Under the pieces are notes generated by a model. The model worked only from the letters and a program-made list of their open reading frames with translations. It had not been told where the DNA came from and searched no databases. From positions 124,001-188,000 of the forward strand of contig NZ_JASHKA010000005.1 of assembly GCF_030732845.1 (NCBI RefSeq): 64,000 bases of DNA, in the 5' to 3' direction. Of the stretch, positions 34,891 to 44,037 are shown in pieces (within the stretch, counting starts at the first letter, position 1; the number at the start of each line of letters is the position of its first letter). The stretch comes from Roseibium sp. MMSF_3544 (GTDB lineage: Bacteria; Pseudomonadota; Alphaproteobacteria; Rhizobiales; Stappiaceae). The position numbers and the translations under genes were made by a program.

Positions 34891-36029
34891 TGTCACAGGA
34901 AGATACGTCACCTAACTCAAAAGGTCTCGGGAATTCGCTCGACTGGGGCGCGCGGGGAACGGCGAGCGCGACCATTGCTGCCGGCCTGGTGTTTGAAAAC
35001 ATCTCGCATGACTACGATGGTGTCGCATCGGTCCGGGACTTGAGCCTGTCGATTTCTCCTGGTGAAATTCTGTGCCTCATTGGCCACTCCGGATGTGGCA
35101 AGACCACACTGATGCGGATCGCCGCCGGTGTTGAGAGGCAAAGCCGCGGCAAAGTGCTCATCAACGGCAGGGAAATCGCCGGGGACGCAGTATTCCTGCC
35201 CCCGGAGAAACGCGGCGTCGGACTGATGTTCCAGGACTATGCGCTCTTCCCGCATATGAGCATCCTTGCAAATGTGATGTTCGGCCTGACGGGACTGCCA
35301 AAAAAAGAAGCCGAGACGGCTGCGTTGTCGGCACTGGGTCGCGTCGGTCTTGCCGACTATGCGGCCGACTTTCCCCATGCACTGTCCGGTGGTGAGCAAC
35401 AAAGGGTTGCCCTTGCGCGTGCGCTTGTGCCGCGCCCGGGTATCCTGCTGATGGATGAACCCTTCTCGGGCCTGGACAAACGCTTGCGCGACAATGTTCG
35501 CGATCAGACACTCGACGTAATCCGCGAAACCCGCGCCACCTGCATCATCGTAACGCACGATCCGGAAGAGGCGATGCGCATGGGTGACAGGATTGCGCTT
35601 ATGCGAAGAGGCCGGCTTGTGCAGCACGGACCGGCTGCCGAACTCTATAACGATCCTGTAGATCTGTTTGCAGCACGTTTTTTCTCTGAAGTGAATCAGG
35701 TTGAGGGAAGGGTGACCTCAGCCGGTGTTGAAACGCCGCTCGGAGTGGTGAAATCAAACGGTGCTGCGCAGAACGAAAAAGTCGATGTCTGCATAAGGCC
35801 GCAGGGGATCTGCCTGAACAAGGCCGGATTGTGCGGCGTTCCGGGCCGAATTGTCTCAAAAAGGTTTGTCGGTGAAGTCGATCTCTTGTCGATTGTCATT
35901 GATGGTCTCGACCATCCGCTGAAGGCCAGGGTGCGCGCCGGCAGCGCCTGGGAGCCTGGAATGGACGTTGCAGTCGATGCTGATCCAAAGGATGTGCTTG
36001 TTTTTTCGCGCAAGGAGTCCCAAGTCTAG
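34890..36029 (+). CDS. ABC transporter ATP-binding protein, FbpC/PotA type
   Basis: A 379-residue ATPase with Walker A GHSGCGKTT, signature ALSGGEQQRVALARAL, Walker B ILLMDEPFSGLD, switch IIVTHDPEEA, and a C-terminal TOBE-like domain (about 290-375). Such subunits energise importers for iron(III), polyamines or similar ligands. No permease or binding-protein gene is adjacent. It is joined to scpB by a TGATG overlap, with AGGAG four nt upstream, and followed by tatA after 208 nt. The partner permease must be elsewhere, or the ATPase is shared; the substrate is unknown. Confidence 0.88.
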   Translation: MSQEDTSPNSKGLGNSLDWGARGTASATIAAGLVFENISHDYDGVASVRDLSLSISPGEILCLIGHSGCGKTTLMRIAAGVERQSRGKVLINGREIAGDAVFLPPEKRGVGLMFQDYALFPHMSILANVMFGLTGLPKKEAETAALSALGRVGLADYAADFPHALSGGEQQRVALARALVPRPGILLMDEPFSGLDKRLRDNVRDQTLDVIRETRATCIIVTHDPEEAMRMGDRIALMRRGRLVQHGPAAELYNDPVDLFAARFFSEVNQVEGRVTSAGVETPLGVVKSNGAAQNEKVDVCIRPQGICLNKAGLCGVPGRIVSKRFVGEVDLLSIVIDGLDHPLKARVRAGSAWEPGMDVAVDADPKDVLVFSRKESQV

Positions 36030-36073
36030 GCCAAAGGATGTTCAATTAGAATCGATTGAACCTTCAAAAGTTG

Positions 36074-36103
36074 ATCGGCTTCACTTATGGGACCGTACTC
36101 TGA
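36074..36103 (+). repeat. Relic end of the CTAG palindromic element
   Basis: Thirty bases between the ABC gene and tatA match the end of the element at 54716-54985 at 25 of 30 positions, sharing ATCGGCTTCA, TTATGGG and CCGTAC. Only one end is recognisable, so this is most simply a decayed or partial copy. It lies 135 nt upstream of tatA, within its probable promoter region. Confidence 0.6.
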
Positions 36104-36237
36104 GACACAAATCTGGCCCTATTTGTCATCATTCTGTCTAAGAGCGGAAAATGTTCTTCAGGTGTATGTTGCAGGGTCAGGACCGTTTTTGTACAAGGGC
36201 CGTAGGGCTTTAAAGCCAATTATCAGGAGTTTGGCGT

Positions 36238-36462
36238 ATGGGCATTAGTATTTGGCAGATCTTGATCATCGCAGTGGTGGTGGTTCTGCTGTTCGGACGT
36301 GGCAAGATTTCCGAACTTATGGGCGATGTTGCCAAGGGAATCAAAAGCTTCAAAAAGGGCATGGCCGAAGACGACACTGCCGACGCTCCGAAGACCATCG
36401 ATCATCAGGCCGGCGACGCAGCACCGTCTGCGAAAGCTGAAGATCAGACCAAGGCGAGCTGA
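36238..36462 (+). CDS. tatA: Twin-arginine translocase subunit TatA
   Basis: TatA forms the membrane pore or weakening zone of the Tat export system for folded proteins. The 74-residue protein has one N-terminal transmembrane helix ([19 protein letters not shown]), the FG hinge, and the amphipathic helix [15 protein letters not shown], then an acidic-polar tail. ATG has AGGAG upstream. It is the first gene of tatABC, 41 nt before tatB. Confidence 0.96.
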   Translation: MGISIWQILIIAVVVVLLFGRGKISELMGDVAKGIKSFKKGMAEDDTADAPKTIDHQAGDAAPSAKAEDQTKAS

Positions 36463-36503
36463 TCTTAATCTGCATCGCGTCTCCTTAAGGGACGAGAGTT
36501 CTC

Positions 36504-36956
36504 ATGTTCGATATCGGCTGGACCGAACTCATGGTGATTGCGTGTATTGCAATCATCGTCGTAGGGCCAAAAGACCTTCCGCGCATGTTGCGCACGCTTG
36601 GGCAAACACTGGGAAAAATGCGGCGCATGTCGCGTGAATTCCAGTCGACGTTCAACGATGCCTTGCGTGAAGCAGAGCAGCAGGCCGATATTGCCGACAT
36701 GAAGAAGCAGGTCGAGGATGCGGCGAACTTCAACCCATTGGGTGATCTGAAGAAATCGATCGAGGAAGACGCAGCACAGAAAGCGTCAAGACCGATGACG
36801 ACGAAGCCTGCTTCGGCTCAGTCGGAAACAACCTCTGAGGAAGCAAAACCGGTCGAGAGCGCAAAAGCGCCGGCAGATGAGCCGCCCGCGCCTCCACAGG
36901 ACAAAGCTGCGGACAAACCGGACAAGAAACCGGCGACGGAAGACGTGAAGGCATGA
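36504..36956 (+). CDS. tatB: Sec-independent translocase subunit TatB
   Basis: TatB binds Tat substrates with TatC. The 150-residue protein begins [26 protein letters not shown] (the conserved TM helix with Glu at position 8 and the GPKDLP hinge), followed by an amphipathic helix and a long, charged Ala/Pro/Lys-rich tail. Its stop overlaps the tatC start in ATGA, indicating coupled translation. Confidence 0.95.
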   Translation: MFDIGWTELMVIACIAIIVVGPKDLPRMLRTLGQTLGKMRRMSREFQSTFNDALREAEQQADIADMKKQVEDAANFNPLGDLKKSIEEDAAQKASRPMTTKPASAQSETTSEEAKPVESAKAPADEPPAPPQDKAADKPDKKPATEDVKA

Positions 36957-37753
36957 GCCAGGAAGATATCGACGCTTCAAAAGCGCCCTTGATCGAACAT
37001 CTGATAGAGCTGCGCCAGCGGCTGATCTGGTCGATTGCGGCTATCCTGGTCATGTTTGTGGTCTGCTTCTATTTTGCGCAGGACATCTACAATGTCCTGA
37101 CGATCCCTTACCTGAGAGCGGTCGGTGAGGGGCACCCCGTGGAGATGATCTTCACAGCCCCCCAGGAATGGTTTTTCACCCAGTTGAAACTGGCGCTGTT
37201 TGGCGCGCTGTTTCTGGCCTTTCCGGTGATCGCCAGCCAGATCTACATGTTTGTCGCGCCTGGCCTCTACAAGAACGAGCGTGGCGCATTCTTGCCGTTC
37301 TTGATCGCAACGCCGATCCTGTTTCTGATTGGCGCGTGTCTTGTGTATTTCCTCGTCATGCCGATGGCGATGGGATTCTTCTTGTCACAGGAGCAGCTTC
37401 CCGGAGAAGGACAGGTCGCAATTCAGCATCTGGCCAAGGTCAGCGAGTATCTCGGGCTGATCATGATCCTGATCTTTGCGTTCGGCCTGGTGTTCCAGCT
37501 TCCGGTTGTCCTGACCCTTATGGGCCGGGCTGGCTTGGTCTCATCCGAGGATCTGAAGAAGAAACGCAAATACGCGATCGTTGGCGCATTTGCAGCTGCT
37601 GCAATTTTGACACCCCCCGATCCGATCTCGCAGATCGGTCTTGCGCTCCCAACGCTGCTTCTCTACGAAGTCTCCATTCTGTCGGTGAGGCTGGTTGAAC
37701 GCCAGAGAGCGCAGCGAGAAGCTGAACGTGAAGCGGAAGACGCAACGGCTTAG
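36953..37753 (+). CDS. tatC: Sec-independent translocase subunit TatC
   Basis: TatC is the polytopic receptor for twin-arginine signal peptides. The 266-residue protein has six transmembrane helices and the conserved N-terminal [14 protein letters not shown], the [18 protein letters not shown] loop and the [11 protein letters not shown] helix. A charged C-terminal tail (about 240-266) extends the usual length slightly. It ends the tat operon; serS follows after 71 nt. Confidence 0.96.
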   Translation: MSQEDIDASKAPLIEHLIELRQRLIWSIAAILVMFVVCFYFAQDIYNVLTIPYLRAVGEGHPVEMIFTAPQEWFFTQLKLALFGALFLAFPVIASQIYMFVAPGLYKNERGAFLPFLIATPILFLIGACLVYFLVMPMAMGFFLSQEQLPGEGQVAIQHLAKVSEYLGLIMILIFAFGLVFQLPVVLTLMGRAGLVSSEDLKKKRKYAIVGAFAAAAILTPPDPISQIGLALPTLLLYEVSILSVRLVERQRAQREAEREAEDATA

Positions 37754-37824
37754 CCGGTTTTCCATCGCGTCCGATTGCCTCCCGGCGGAATGAAGTGACA
37801 ACGACCGTCGTTCGGGAAGCGAAG

Positions 37825-39105
37825 ATGTTTGATATTAAGTGGATACGGGAAAACGCAGACGCCTTTGACCAAGCCTTGGCAAAACGGGGTTTTGAGGCCT
37901 CCGCTGCCAGGCTGATCGCGCTGGATGATTCCCGTCGCTCCCATATCACCAAGCTTCAGGAAGCGCAGGAACGGCGCAATGCAGCCTCCAAGGAAATCGG
38001 CAAGGCCAAAGGCTCGGGCGATGACGCCCGGGCGCAAGAGCTGATTGACGAAGTCGCTCAGATCAAGGCGTTCATCCAGTCGGGCGAAGAAGAAGAGCGC
38101 AAGCTGAATGCGGATCTGGAGACGGCAATGGCCGTTATTCCGAACCTGCCGCATGACGACGTTCCTGTCGGCGAAGACGAGAGCGACAACACGCTTTACC
38201 GGACGCATGGCGAAAAACCGGTCTTTTCGTTCAATGAGCATCCGAAAGAGCATTTCGAACTTGGTGAAGCGCTCGGCGACATGGATTTCGGAACAGCTGC
38301 CAAGCTGTCCGGGTCGCGTTTCGTGCTTTTGAAGGGGCAGATCGCAAGACTTGAGAGAGCCCTTGGCCAGTTCATGATCGATCTGCACACGCAGGAAAAC
38401 GGCTATACCGAAGTATCTCCGCCGCTGCTGGTGCATTCCGATCCGCTTTACGGCACAGGCCAATTACCGAAGTTTGAGGAAGATCTCTTTAAGACCACGA
38501 CGGATCATTACCTGATCCCGACGGCAGAAGTTCCGCTGACCAACCTGGTGGCCGGTGAAATCGTTCCTCAGGACAGCTTGCCGCTGCGCGTGACCGCGCT
38601 GACATACTGTTTCCGCTCTGAAGCCGGTTCTGCCGGACGCGACACGCGCGGAATGCTTCGCCAACATCAGTTTCAGAAATGCGAATTGGTCTCCGTGACG
38701 ACACCGGACGAGTCGCTGAATGAGCTGGAACGCATGTTGAACTGCGCGGAGATGGTTTTGCAGCTGCTTGGTCTGCGCTACCGCGTCATGACGCTATGTA
38801 CCGGCGACATGGGATTCGGTGCCCGCAAGACCTACGACATTGAAGTCTGGCTGCCAGGTCAAAATGCCTACCGTGAAATCTCGTCCTGTTCTGTTTGCGG
38901 TGATTTTCAGGCTCGGCGAATGAATGCGCGCTATCGACCCACGGACAGCAAGCAACCTGTCCACGTGCATACGCTGAATGGCTCGGGGATTGCGGTCGGG
39001 CGTGCGCTTATCGCTGTCCTTGAAAACTACCAGAACGGTGATGGTTCGGTGACGGTTCCGGAAGCTCTGCGGTCCTATATGGGCGGGCAGGAGCGAATCG
39101 GTTAG
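37825..39105 (+). CDS. serS: Seryl-tRNA synthetase
   Basis: SerS charges tRNA(Ser) and tRNA(Sec). The 426-residue class II enzyme has the N-terminal tRNA-binding coiled coil (about 30-100), motif 2 [26 protein letters not shown], and motif 3 [18 protein letters not shown]. The start at 37825 ([10 protein letters not shown]) has GGGAAGCGAAG upstream; an in-frame upstream start adds ten residues without conservation. It lies between tatC and surE in the conserved order. Confidence 0.96.
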   Translation: MFDIKWIRENADAFDQALAKRGFEASAARLIALDDSRRSHITKLQEAQERRNAASKEIGKAKGSGDDARAQELIDEVAQIKAFIQSGEEEERKLNADLETAMAVIPNLPHDDVPVGEDESDNTLYRTHGEKPVFSFNEHPKEHFELGEALGDMDFGTAAKLSGSRFVLLKGQIARLERALGQFMIDLHTQENGYTEVSPPLLVHSDPLYGTGQLPKFEEDLFKTTTDHYLIPTAEVPLTNLVAGEIVPQDSLPLRVTALTYCFRSEAGSAGRDTRGMLRQHQFQKCELVSVTTPDESLNELERMLNCAEMVLQLLGLRYRVMTLCTGDMGFGARKTYDIEVWLPGQNAYREISSCSVCGDFQARRMNARYRPTDSKQPVHVHTLNGSGIAVGRALIAVLENYQNGDGSVTVPEALRSYMGGQERIG

Positions 39106-39243
39106 GCGCACGGGCACCGGTTCAGCAGAAGAAAAGTGGCTTTGGGCTGCGGAATCATTTCGTGCCGCCCGGATCTCATGTCGCAACGGCCATGACTGGT
39201 CAAACGCAAACCTTGAACTGATTTCGCAGGAGGCAGGGGTTCC

Positions 39244-40002
39244 ATGCGCATCTTGATTACCAACGATGACGGCATTCACTCTCCGGGCTTGGCGGCACTG
39301 GAAAGAATTGCCCGGACGCTTTCCGATGATGTGTGGGTGATCGCGCCCGAGACAGACCAGAGCGGTGTCGCCCATTCACTCACGCTCAGTGATCCGCTTC
39401 GCTTGCGTGCCATCGACGAACGGCATTTCGCATTGAAAGGGACCCCAACGGACTGCGTCATCATGGGGGTCCACAAAGTAATGCCGGAACGGCCGGATCT
39501 GGTCCTTTCAGGCATAAACCGCGGACAGAACCTTGCAGAAGACGTCACCTATTCAGGCACCGTTGCAGGTGCGATGGAAGGTGCGATCCTTGGCATTCGG
39601 TCAATTGCAGTTTCCCAGGCTTACAATTGGGATGTGAAAGCGGAACCGAACTTTTCGGTAGCGGAGACACACGCGCCAGAGCTCTTCGCCAAACTGATCG
39701 AGTTTCCGTTGCCGCAATACTCCCTGATCAATGTCAATTTTCCCGCCTGTGATCCTGATTCGGTTAAAGGCACAAAGGTCACGGTCCAGGGGCATCACGA
39801 ACAGAGCGGGCTTTCCATTGACGAGCGCCAGGACGGCCGCGGTTATCCCTATTACTGGCTGCGTTTTCGTGAGCGCGGCAAATCGGTTCTTGATAATTCG
39901 GACCTTCAGGCGATTGCGGATGGATATGTGTCTGTTTCACCGCTACGCATAGATTTGACGGCCCACGACCTGGTGAGTGATTTGGCTGGGGCGCTCAAGT
40001 AA
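39244..40002 (+). CDS. surE: 5'/3'-nucleotidase SurE
   Basis: SurE is a metal-dependent survival nucleotidase. The 252-residue protein begins with the metal site [16 protein letters not shown] and carries the further conserved [16 protein letters not shown] and SGINRGQNL motifs. ATG is preceded by AGGAGG at a suitable distance. pcm follows with 19 nt between, the usual surE-pcm pairing for stationary-phase repair. Confidence 0.96.
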   Translation: MRILITNDDGIHSPGLAALERIARTLSDDVWVIAPETDQSGVAHSLTLSDPLRLRAIDERHFALKGTPTDCVIMGVHKVMPERPDLVLSGINRGQNLAEDVTYSGTVAGAMEGAILGIRSIAVSQAYNWDVKAEPNFSVAETHAPELFAKLIEFPLPQYSLINVNFPACDPDSVKGTKVTVQGHHEQSGLSIDERQDGRGYPYYWLRFRERGKSVLDNSDLQAIADGYVSVSPLRIDLTAHDLVSDLAGALK

Positions 40003-40021
40003 CCCTTGTTGGGAGTATTGC

Positions 40022-40714
40022 ATGGCCGGTTTGCCACCCGGCGAAGAACGCACGGAGTTTTCGTCCGCACTGCCAGATGAGGCGGAAGCACGGGCAGCGC
40101 TCGTACTCGCGTTACGACGGCAGGGTATTGGTGCTCGCGATGTCCTGTCGGCGATGGAAAGGGTCCCAAGACGGCTCTTTCTGCCCGCACGGCACCATGG
40201 CCTTGCCTACGAAGACGTGGTCCTTCCGATTGAGTGCGGCCAGACTGTATCGTCGCCCACGCTTGTTGCATCCACTATCCAGGCGCTTTCGCTCTCTGCC
40301 GACCATTCAGTGCTCGAGATTGGCACCGGGTCGGGCTATCAGGCGGCTGTCATGTCCCATTTGGCAGCGCGGGTAGCAACGTTGGACCGGTTTGCGACCC
40401 TGACGGATCTGGCGCAAAGACGCTTTGCAGCACTTAAACTGCAAAACATTTTTGCGCGGCAAGCAGATGGCCTTGAAGGCCTGAAACAAAAAGGCCCGTT
40501 TGATCGCATTGTCGTAACTGCCGCCATTGAGGCCATTCCGGACAATTGGGTGCAGCAGCTCAAGCCCGGCGGAATTCTGGTTGCCCCCGTCGGCCAGGCC
40601 AATCAACCCCAGTCACTGATCCGATTCGTCAAAACAGAAAGCGTGATGACCGCCGAAACGCTGATGCCGATCCGAACCGTCATGTTGCGACCCGGCGTTG
40701 CACTGAAGCTCTGA
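40022..40714 (+). CDS. pcm: Protein-L-isoaspartate O-methyltransferase
   Basis: PCMT uses S-adenosylmethionine to methylate isoaspartyl residues in aged proteins and start their repair. The 230-residue protein has the family motif AYEDVVLPIECGQTVSSPTLVA, the SAM-binding VLEIGTGSGYQAAVM, and the closing RTVMLRPGVAL. An in-frame extension begins inside surE (39977) but ATG 40022 starts the conserved part. It is paired with surE. Confidence 0.94.
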   Translation: MAGLPPGEERTEFSSALPDEAEARAALVLALRRQGIGARDVLSAMERVPRRLFLPARHHGLAYEDVVLPIECGQTVSSPTLVASTIQALSLSADHSVLEIGTGSGYQAAVMSHLAARVATLDRFATLTDLAQRRFAALKLQNIFARQADGLEGLKQKGPFDRIVVTAAIEAIPDNWVQQLKPGGILVAPVGQANQPQSLIRFVKTESVMTAETLMPIRTVMLRPGVALKL

Positions 40715-40934
40715 CCACAACACTGCACTTGCTGGACGTCCGGAAGCGCGAATCTGCGGCGCCGATTCCGCGCGCGATTTACTATGTTCGGCTCGGCCAG
40801 AAACGCAGCGTGGCAGGAACATGTAGAGAAAAAGGCCGAATTCGGGGCAATCTCCGGTCGTCTTTAGTCTTTATAAACCTTACTGGCGTCTACTCTTAAC
40901 CATAACAGCCATTGTTAGCGGTATGAGTTAGGCG

Positions 40935-42335
40935 ATGAAAAAGCGGATGCGTACCCTCCGCGGGGACCTACTGGGCAAAGCGGCAACTGTATCACTGGTC
41001 GCAGCATTACTTGCAGGATGCTCCAGCGCGGTCGAGCGTTTCGGTGAACCACCATATTATACGGGTAATACCGAAAATCAGCGTGAGATACTGAACGGCG
41101 CAACACCCCAGCCAAGCTATCAGGATATAGCGAACGGCCCGGGTGGCACGCCTGCCGGACTTCCGGCTTCCAGTTCGGCACCTGTGACAACAGGTTCGAT
41201 CTCGAACAAGCCTGCAGCGATCCAATCGGCTCCGTTGCCAGCGCCGACCCAGACCGCTTCGTCAGCCCGAAAAGCACCGGTCCAGACGACGCCTGTAGCG
41301 ACCTTGCCGGCACCTGAAACGGTCTCGAGTGCGAATGGAAAAAGCTGGAAGGGGTGGACCTCTGCTGGCGGGACTCGGGTTCAGGTCCGCCAGGGCGACA
41401 CTCTGAACTCGATCGCGCGCAGATACGGTGTTCCCGTTCAGGCGCTGGCTTCGGTGAACGGCATCGGGAACGCCAATCAGGTCCGACCGGGCCAAAGCCT
41501 CGTTATTCCAACCTACGTCTATTCCGACCGCAACGGCCTTGCCAGTGCGACGGAAGGAGAAAGCGGTAAGGTGAGGCTGCCAAGCGCAGGCGGAAACGGC
41601 CGGGTTGTCACCGGATCGATTTCCACGAATTCCGGATCGGCTCCAAGCCCGGATCGCAAACCTTTCAAGCAGCAGACTTTTGCTGAGATCAGCACGTCCG
41701 AGACAGTTGTCCAGGAAACAGAAGTAATCCAGGTCAGTGCGCTCCCCAAGCGCAAGCCCGCAGTCGGCCAACGTCCGCTCATCACGGCATCGACAAGTTC
41801 GAAACCCACGACTGCGACGCAGCCGTCAGCTGCTCCGAGTGCACCGGTTCAGTTGGCGTCGCTGCCTAGTCCCGCGCTGACCCAGGAGCCGCGTCCGACC
41901 GAACCGATCAAAACACCTTCCGTTGCGAGCGTTCAGGAAGACGTTGAAGTCTCGAGCGAAAAATTTCGCTGGCCGGTCCGCGGACGGATAATTTCCGATT
42001 TTGGTACAAAGCCGGGTGGCGGCAAGAATGAAGGTGTAAATCTCGCGGTGCCGGAAGGAACGCCCGTCAAGGCGGCTGGCGACGGGACGGTCATCTATTC
42101 AGGAAACGAACTGAAAGGTTACGGCAACCTGGTTCTGGTGCGCCATAGTGAAGGTTGGGTGTCGGCATACGCTCATAACAGCGAGCTGAAGGTCAAGCGT
42201 GGCGACAAGATCCGCCGCGGTGACGTGATTGGCCTTGCCGGCGCAACCGGTTCGGTCAGCCAGCCCCAGGTTCACTTCGAATTGCGCAAGGGCAACAAGC
42301 CTGTCGACCCACTGAAACACCTGCCGCAGCGCTAA
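40935..42335 (+). CDS. LysM/M23 lipoprotein, degenerate LytM (NlpD/EnvC-like)
   Basis: A 466-residue outer envelope protein with a lipoprotein signal (lipobox LLAGC, acylated C29), a LysM domain (about 154-195, VRQGDTLNSIARRYGVPVQAL), a low-complexity Ser/Thr/Pro linker, and a C-terminal M23 fold (about 350-460). The zinc ligands are altered: the first motif reads NEGVNLAV instead of HxGxD, and the HxH motif reads QVHFELR. The protein is therefore probably a catalytically dead amidase activator, as are EnvC and NlpD, acting at the septum. It follows the surE-pcm pair as in E. coli, where nlpD does. Confidence 0.9.
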   Translation: MKKRMRTLRGDLLGKAATVSLVAALLAGCSSAVERFGEPPYYTGNTENQREILNGATPQPSYQDIANGPGGTPAGLPASSSAPVTTGSISNKPAAIQSAPLPAPTQTASSARKAPVQTTPVATLPAPETVSSANGKSWKGWTSAGGTRVQVRQGDTLNSIARRYGVPVQALASVNGIGNANQVRPGQSLVIPTYVYSDRNGLASATEGESGKVRLPSAGGNGRVVTGSISTNSGSAPSPDRKPFKQQTFAEISTSETVVQETEVIQVSALPKRKPAVGQRPLITASTSSKPTTATQPSAAPSAPVQLASLPSPALTQEPRPTEPIKTPSVASVQEDVEVSSEKFRWPVRGRIISDFGTKPGGGKNEGVNLAVPEGTPVKAAGDGTVIYSGNELKGYGNLVLVRHSEGWVSAYAHNSELKVKRGDKIRRGDVIGLAGATGSVSQPQVHFELRKGNKPVDPLKHLPQR

Positions 42336-42356
42336 CGAGCGGCAACACACACTCCG

Positions 42357-42383
42357 AAAAACCCGGCAATTCGCCGGGTTTTT
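42357..42383. terminator. Bidirectional terminator after the LysM/M23 gene
   Basis: ACCCGGC and GCCGGGT pair with a 5-nt loop and are extended by four A-T pairs, followed rightward by TTTTTT. It lies 21 nt after the M23 gene stop. Leftward it is 4 nt past the stop of the convergent ATPase gene with a run of As on the other strand, so it can stop both transcripts. Confidence 0.85.
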
Positions 42384-42387
42384 TGTT

Positions 42388-43260
42388 TCAGGAAAGCGAC
42401 TTGCCGAGCCGTCCAGCCAGATCCTGAATAAATTGGTAGGCGACACGACCTGAACGGCTGCCTCGGGTCGTCGCCCATTCAAGGGCTTGAGCGCGCAGAT
42501 CATCTTCGGGGAGGCCCAGACCATAAAAGTCCGCATAGCCACGAACCATTTCCAGATAATCATCCTGGCTGCACTTGTGGAAACCAAGCCAAAGTCCGAA
42601 CCGGTCGGAGAGGGAGACCTTCTCTTCAACCGCTTCTGCCGGATTGATCGCGGTTGATCGTTCGTTTTCAATCATGTCCCGCGGCAGCAGATGCCTGCGG
42701 TTGGACGTCGCGTAGAAGATCACGTTCTCGGGGCGCCCTTCAATGCCGCCTTCCAGGACAGCCTTGAGGGATTTGTAGGAAGTGTCGTCGTTGTCGAAAC
42801 TCAGATCGTCGCAAAACACGATAAAGCGGTAAGGTGCGTTCCGGATCACTGACATGAGTTTCGGCAGGGATTCGATGTCTTCCCGGTGAATTTCGATCAG
42901 TTTCAGCTCGCCTGCTGCAGGATCGCGATTGATGGCTGCGTGGGCAGCCTTGACCAGAGAGGACTTGCCCATCCCGCGCGCACCCCACAAAAGCGCATTG
43001 TTGGCAGGAAGGCCGTCTGCAAACCGCCGTGTGTTGTCGAGAAGAAGATCGCGCACATGAGACACCGCGCATAAGAGCTCGATATCGACCCTGTTGACCT
43101 TTTCGATCGGAAGGAGATTGCCAGGCTCGGGGGTCCAGACAAAGGCCTCGGCGGCCTGCCAGTCCGGGTCGCCGGCACTCGCGGGAACGGCGCGGCTGAT
43201 CAGGTCGATCAGGGTGTCGAGTTTGGCGTTTAAAGCGGCAAGATTGTTTTGCTCACTCAT
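42388..43260 (-). CDS. DUF815 family P-loop ATPase
   Basis: An ATPase of 290 residues with a long N-terminal helical part, Walker A GARGMGKSS (about residue 100), Walker B-like RFIVFCDDLSF, and the sensor-like IFYATSNRRHL. The C terminus has a helical lid. DUF815 proteins are AAA-like; their partners are not defined. The ATG at 43260 begins MSEQNNLAALNAKLD; an in-frame start 45 codons upstream adds non-conserved sequence. It converges with the M23 gene and diverges from yajC. Confidence 0.85.
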   Translation of the reverse strand: MSEQNNLAALNAKLDTLIDLISRAVPASAGDPDWQAAEAFVWTPEPGNLLPIEKVNRVDIELLCAVSHVRDLLLDNTRRFADGLPANNALLWGARGMGKSSLVKAAHAAINRDPAAGELKLIEIHREDIESLPKLMSVIRNAPYRFIVFCDDLSFDNDDTSYKSLKAVLEGGIEGRPENVIFYATSNRRHLLPRDMIENERSTAINPAEAVEEKVSLSDRFGLWLGFHKCSQDDYLEMVRGYADFYGLGLPEDDLRAQALEWATTRGSRSGRVAYQFIQDLAGRLGKSLS

Positions 43261-43630
43261 AATTCTTGCAACCCCTGTTAAAAAGGCCCATGTGAGGCCG
43301 TAGCGGCTATTAAGGTGCAGGGTTTGGTCGCGGTTGAGACGAAAACCGCTTGATAAAAGCGGCGAAGATTCCGAAAGGGGGTGCCCTTTCAACACTTCGC
43401 CACGACAGAAACCTTGGCTTCAATAGACGCTAAAACATGTTGCGCGACCAGTAGCATGGGGCAGGTAACTCGAAAACGTCAGTTATTCCCATACCGGTAC
43501 GCCGGAATCGGCTTGCAAAAGCTTGAAATGAGGCGCGCCGCCGTTATAGTCCGCGCACCAGAATTCAGAGCGTTTTGTTGGCGGGCCATGTGGCTCGTCG
43601 ATTCTTGAAAACGCCCCTTAGGAGAGTTGA
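43261..43630. other. 370-bp divergent spacer between the ATPase gene and yajC
   Basis: No gene is convincing here. The stretch should hold promoters for the leftward ATPase gene and the rightward yajC-secDF operon. A GCGTTTT/AAAACGC inverted repeat occurs at 43572-43615 shortly before yajC. Confidence 0.3.
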
Positions 43631-43963
43631 ATGTTGATCACCCCAGCCTATGCGCAGTCTGCCGGAGCAGCAGGTCCAGGCTTCTTGATTCAAATCCTGC
43701 CGTTCGTGGCGATTTTCGCGATCATGTACTTCCTGATCATCCGGCCGCAGCGCCAGCGAATGAAACAGCATCAGGAAATGGTCGCCAATCTGCGCCGCGG
43801 TGACACCATTGTGACCACTGGTGGGATTATCGGCAAAGTATCGAAGGTGGTAGACGATAGCGAACTACAGGTGGAATTGTCCGAAGGCGTCAAAGTACGC
43901 CTGGTACGGTCCATGGTTCAGGAAGTGCGTTCGAAGTCCGAGCCGGCCAAAGACAATTCCTGA
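43631..43963 (+). CDS. yajC: Preprotein translocase accessory subunit YajC
   Basis: YajC is the small single-span partner of the SecDF complex. The 110-residue protein has the TM helix GFLIQILPFVAIFAIMYFLIIRPQRQRMK (about 15-40) and the cytoplasmic domain with LRRGDTIVTTGGIIGKVSKV. ATG is preceded by AGGAGAG. It is followed by secD after 74 nt, the usual order. Confidence 0.96.
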   Translation: MLITPAYAQSAGAAGPGFLIQILPFVAIFAIMYFLIIRPQRQRMKQHQEMVANLRRGDTIVTTGGIIGKVSKVVDDSELQVELSEGVKVRLVRSMVQEVRSKSEPAKDNS

Positions 43964-43992
43964 CGGGGCACCTGAACCGCATCGATCTATCC

Positions 43993-44026
43993 GCCGGGCC
44001 GGTTTGCCATCGGCCTGGCTGCTTTT
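43993..44026 (+). terminator. Possible partial terminator between yajC and secD
   Basis: GCCGGGCCG and CGGCCTGGC form a 9-bp stem with one G-T pair and a 9-nt loop, followed by TGCTTTT. The U run is short, so it would be at most partial and could set the yajC to secD ratio. Confidence 0.35.
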
Positions 44027-44037
44027 AAGGCTCTGTT

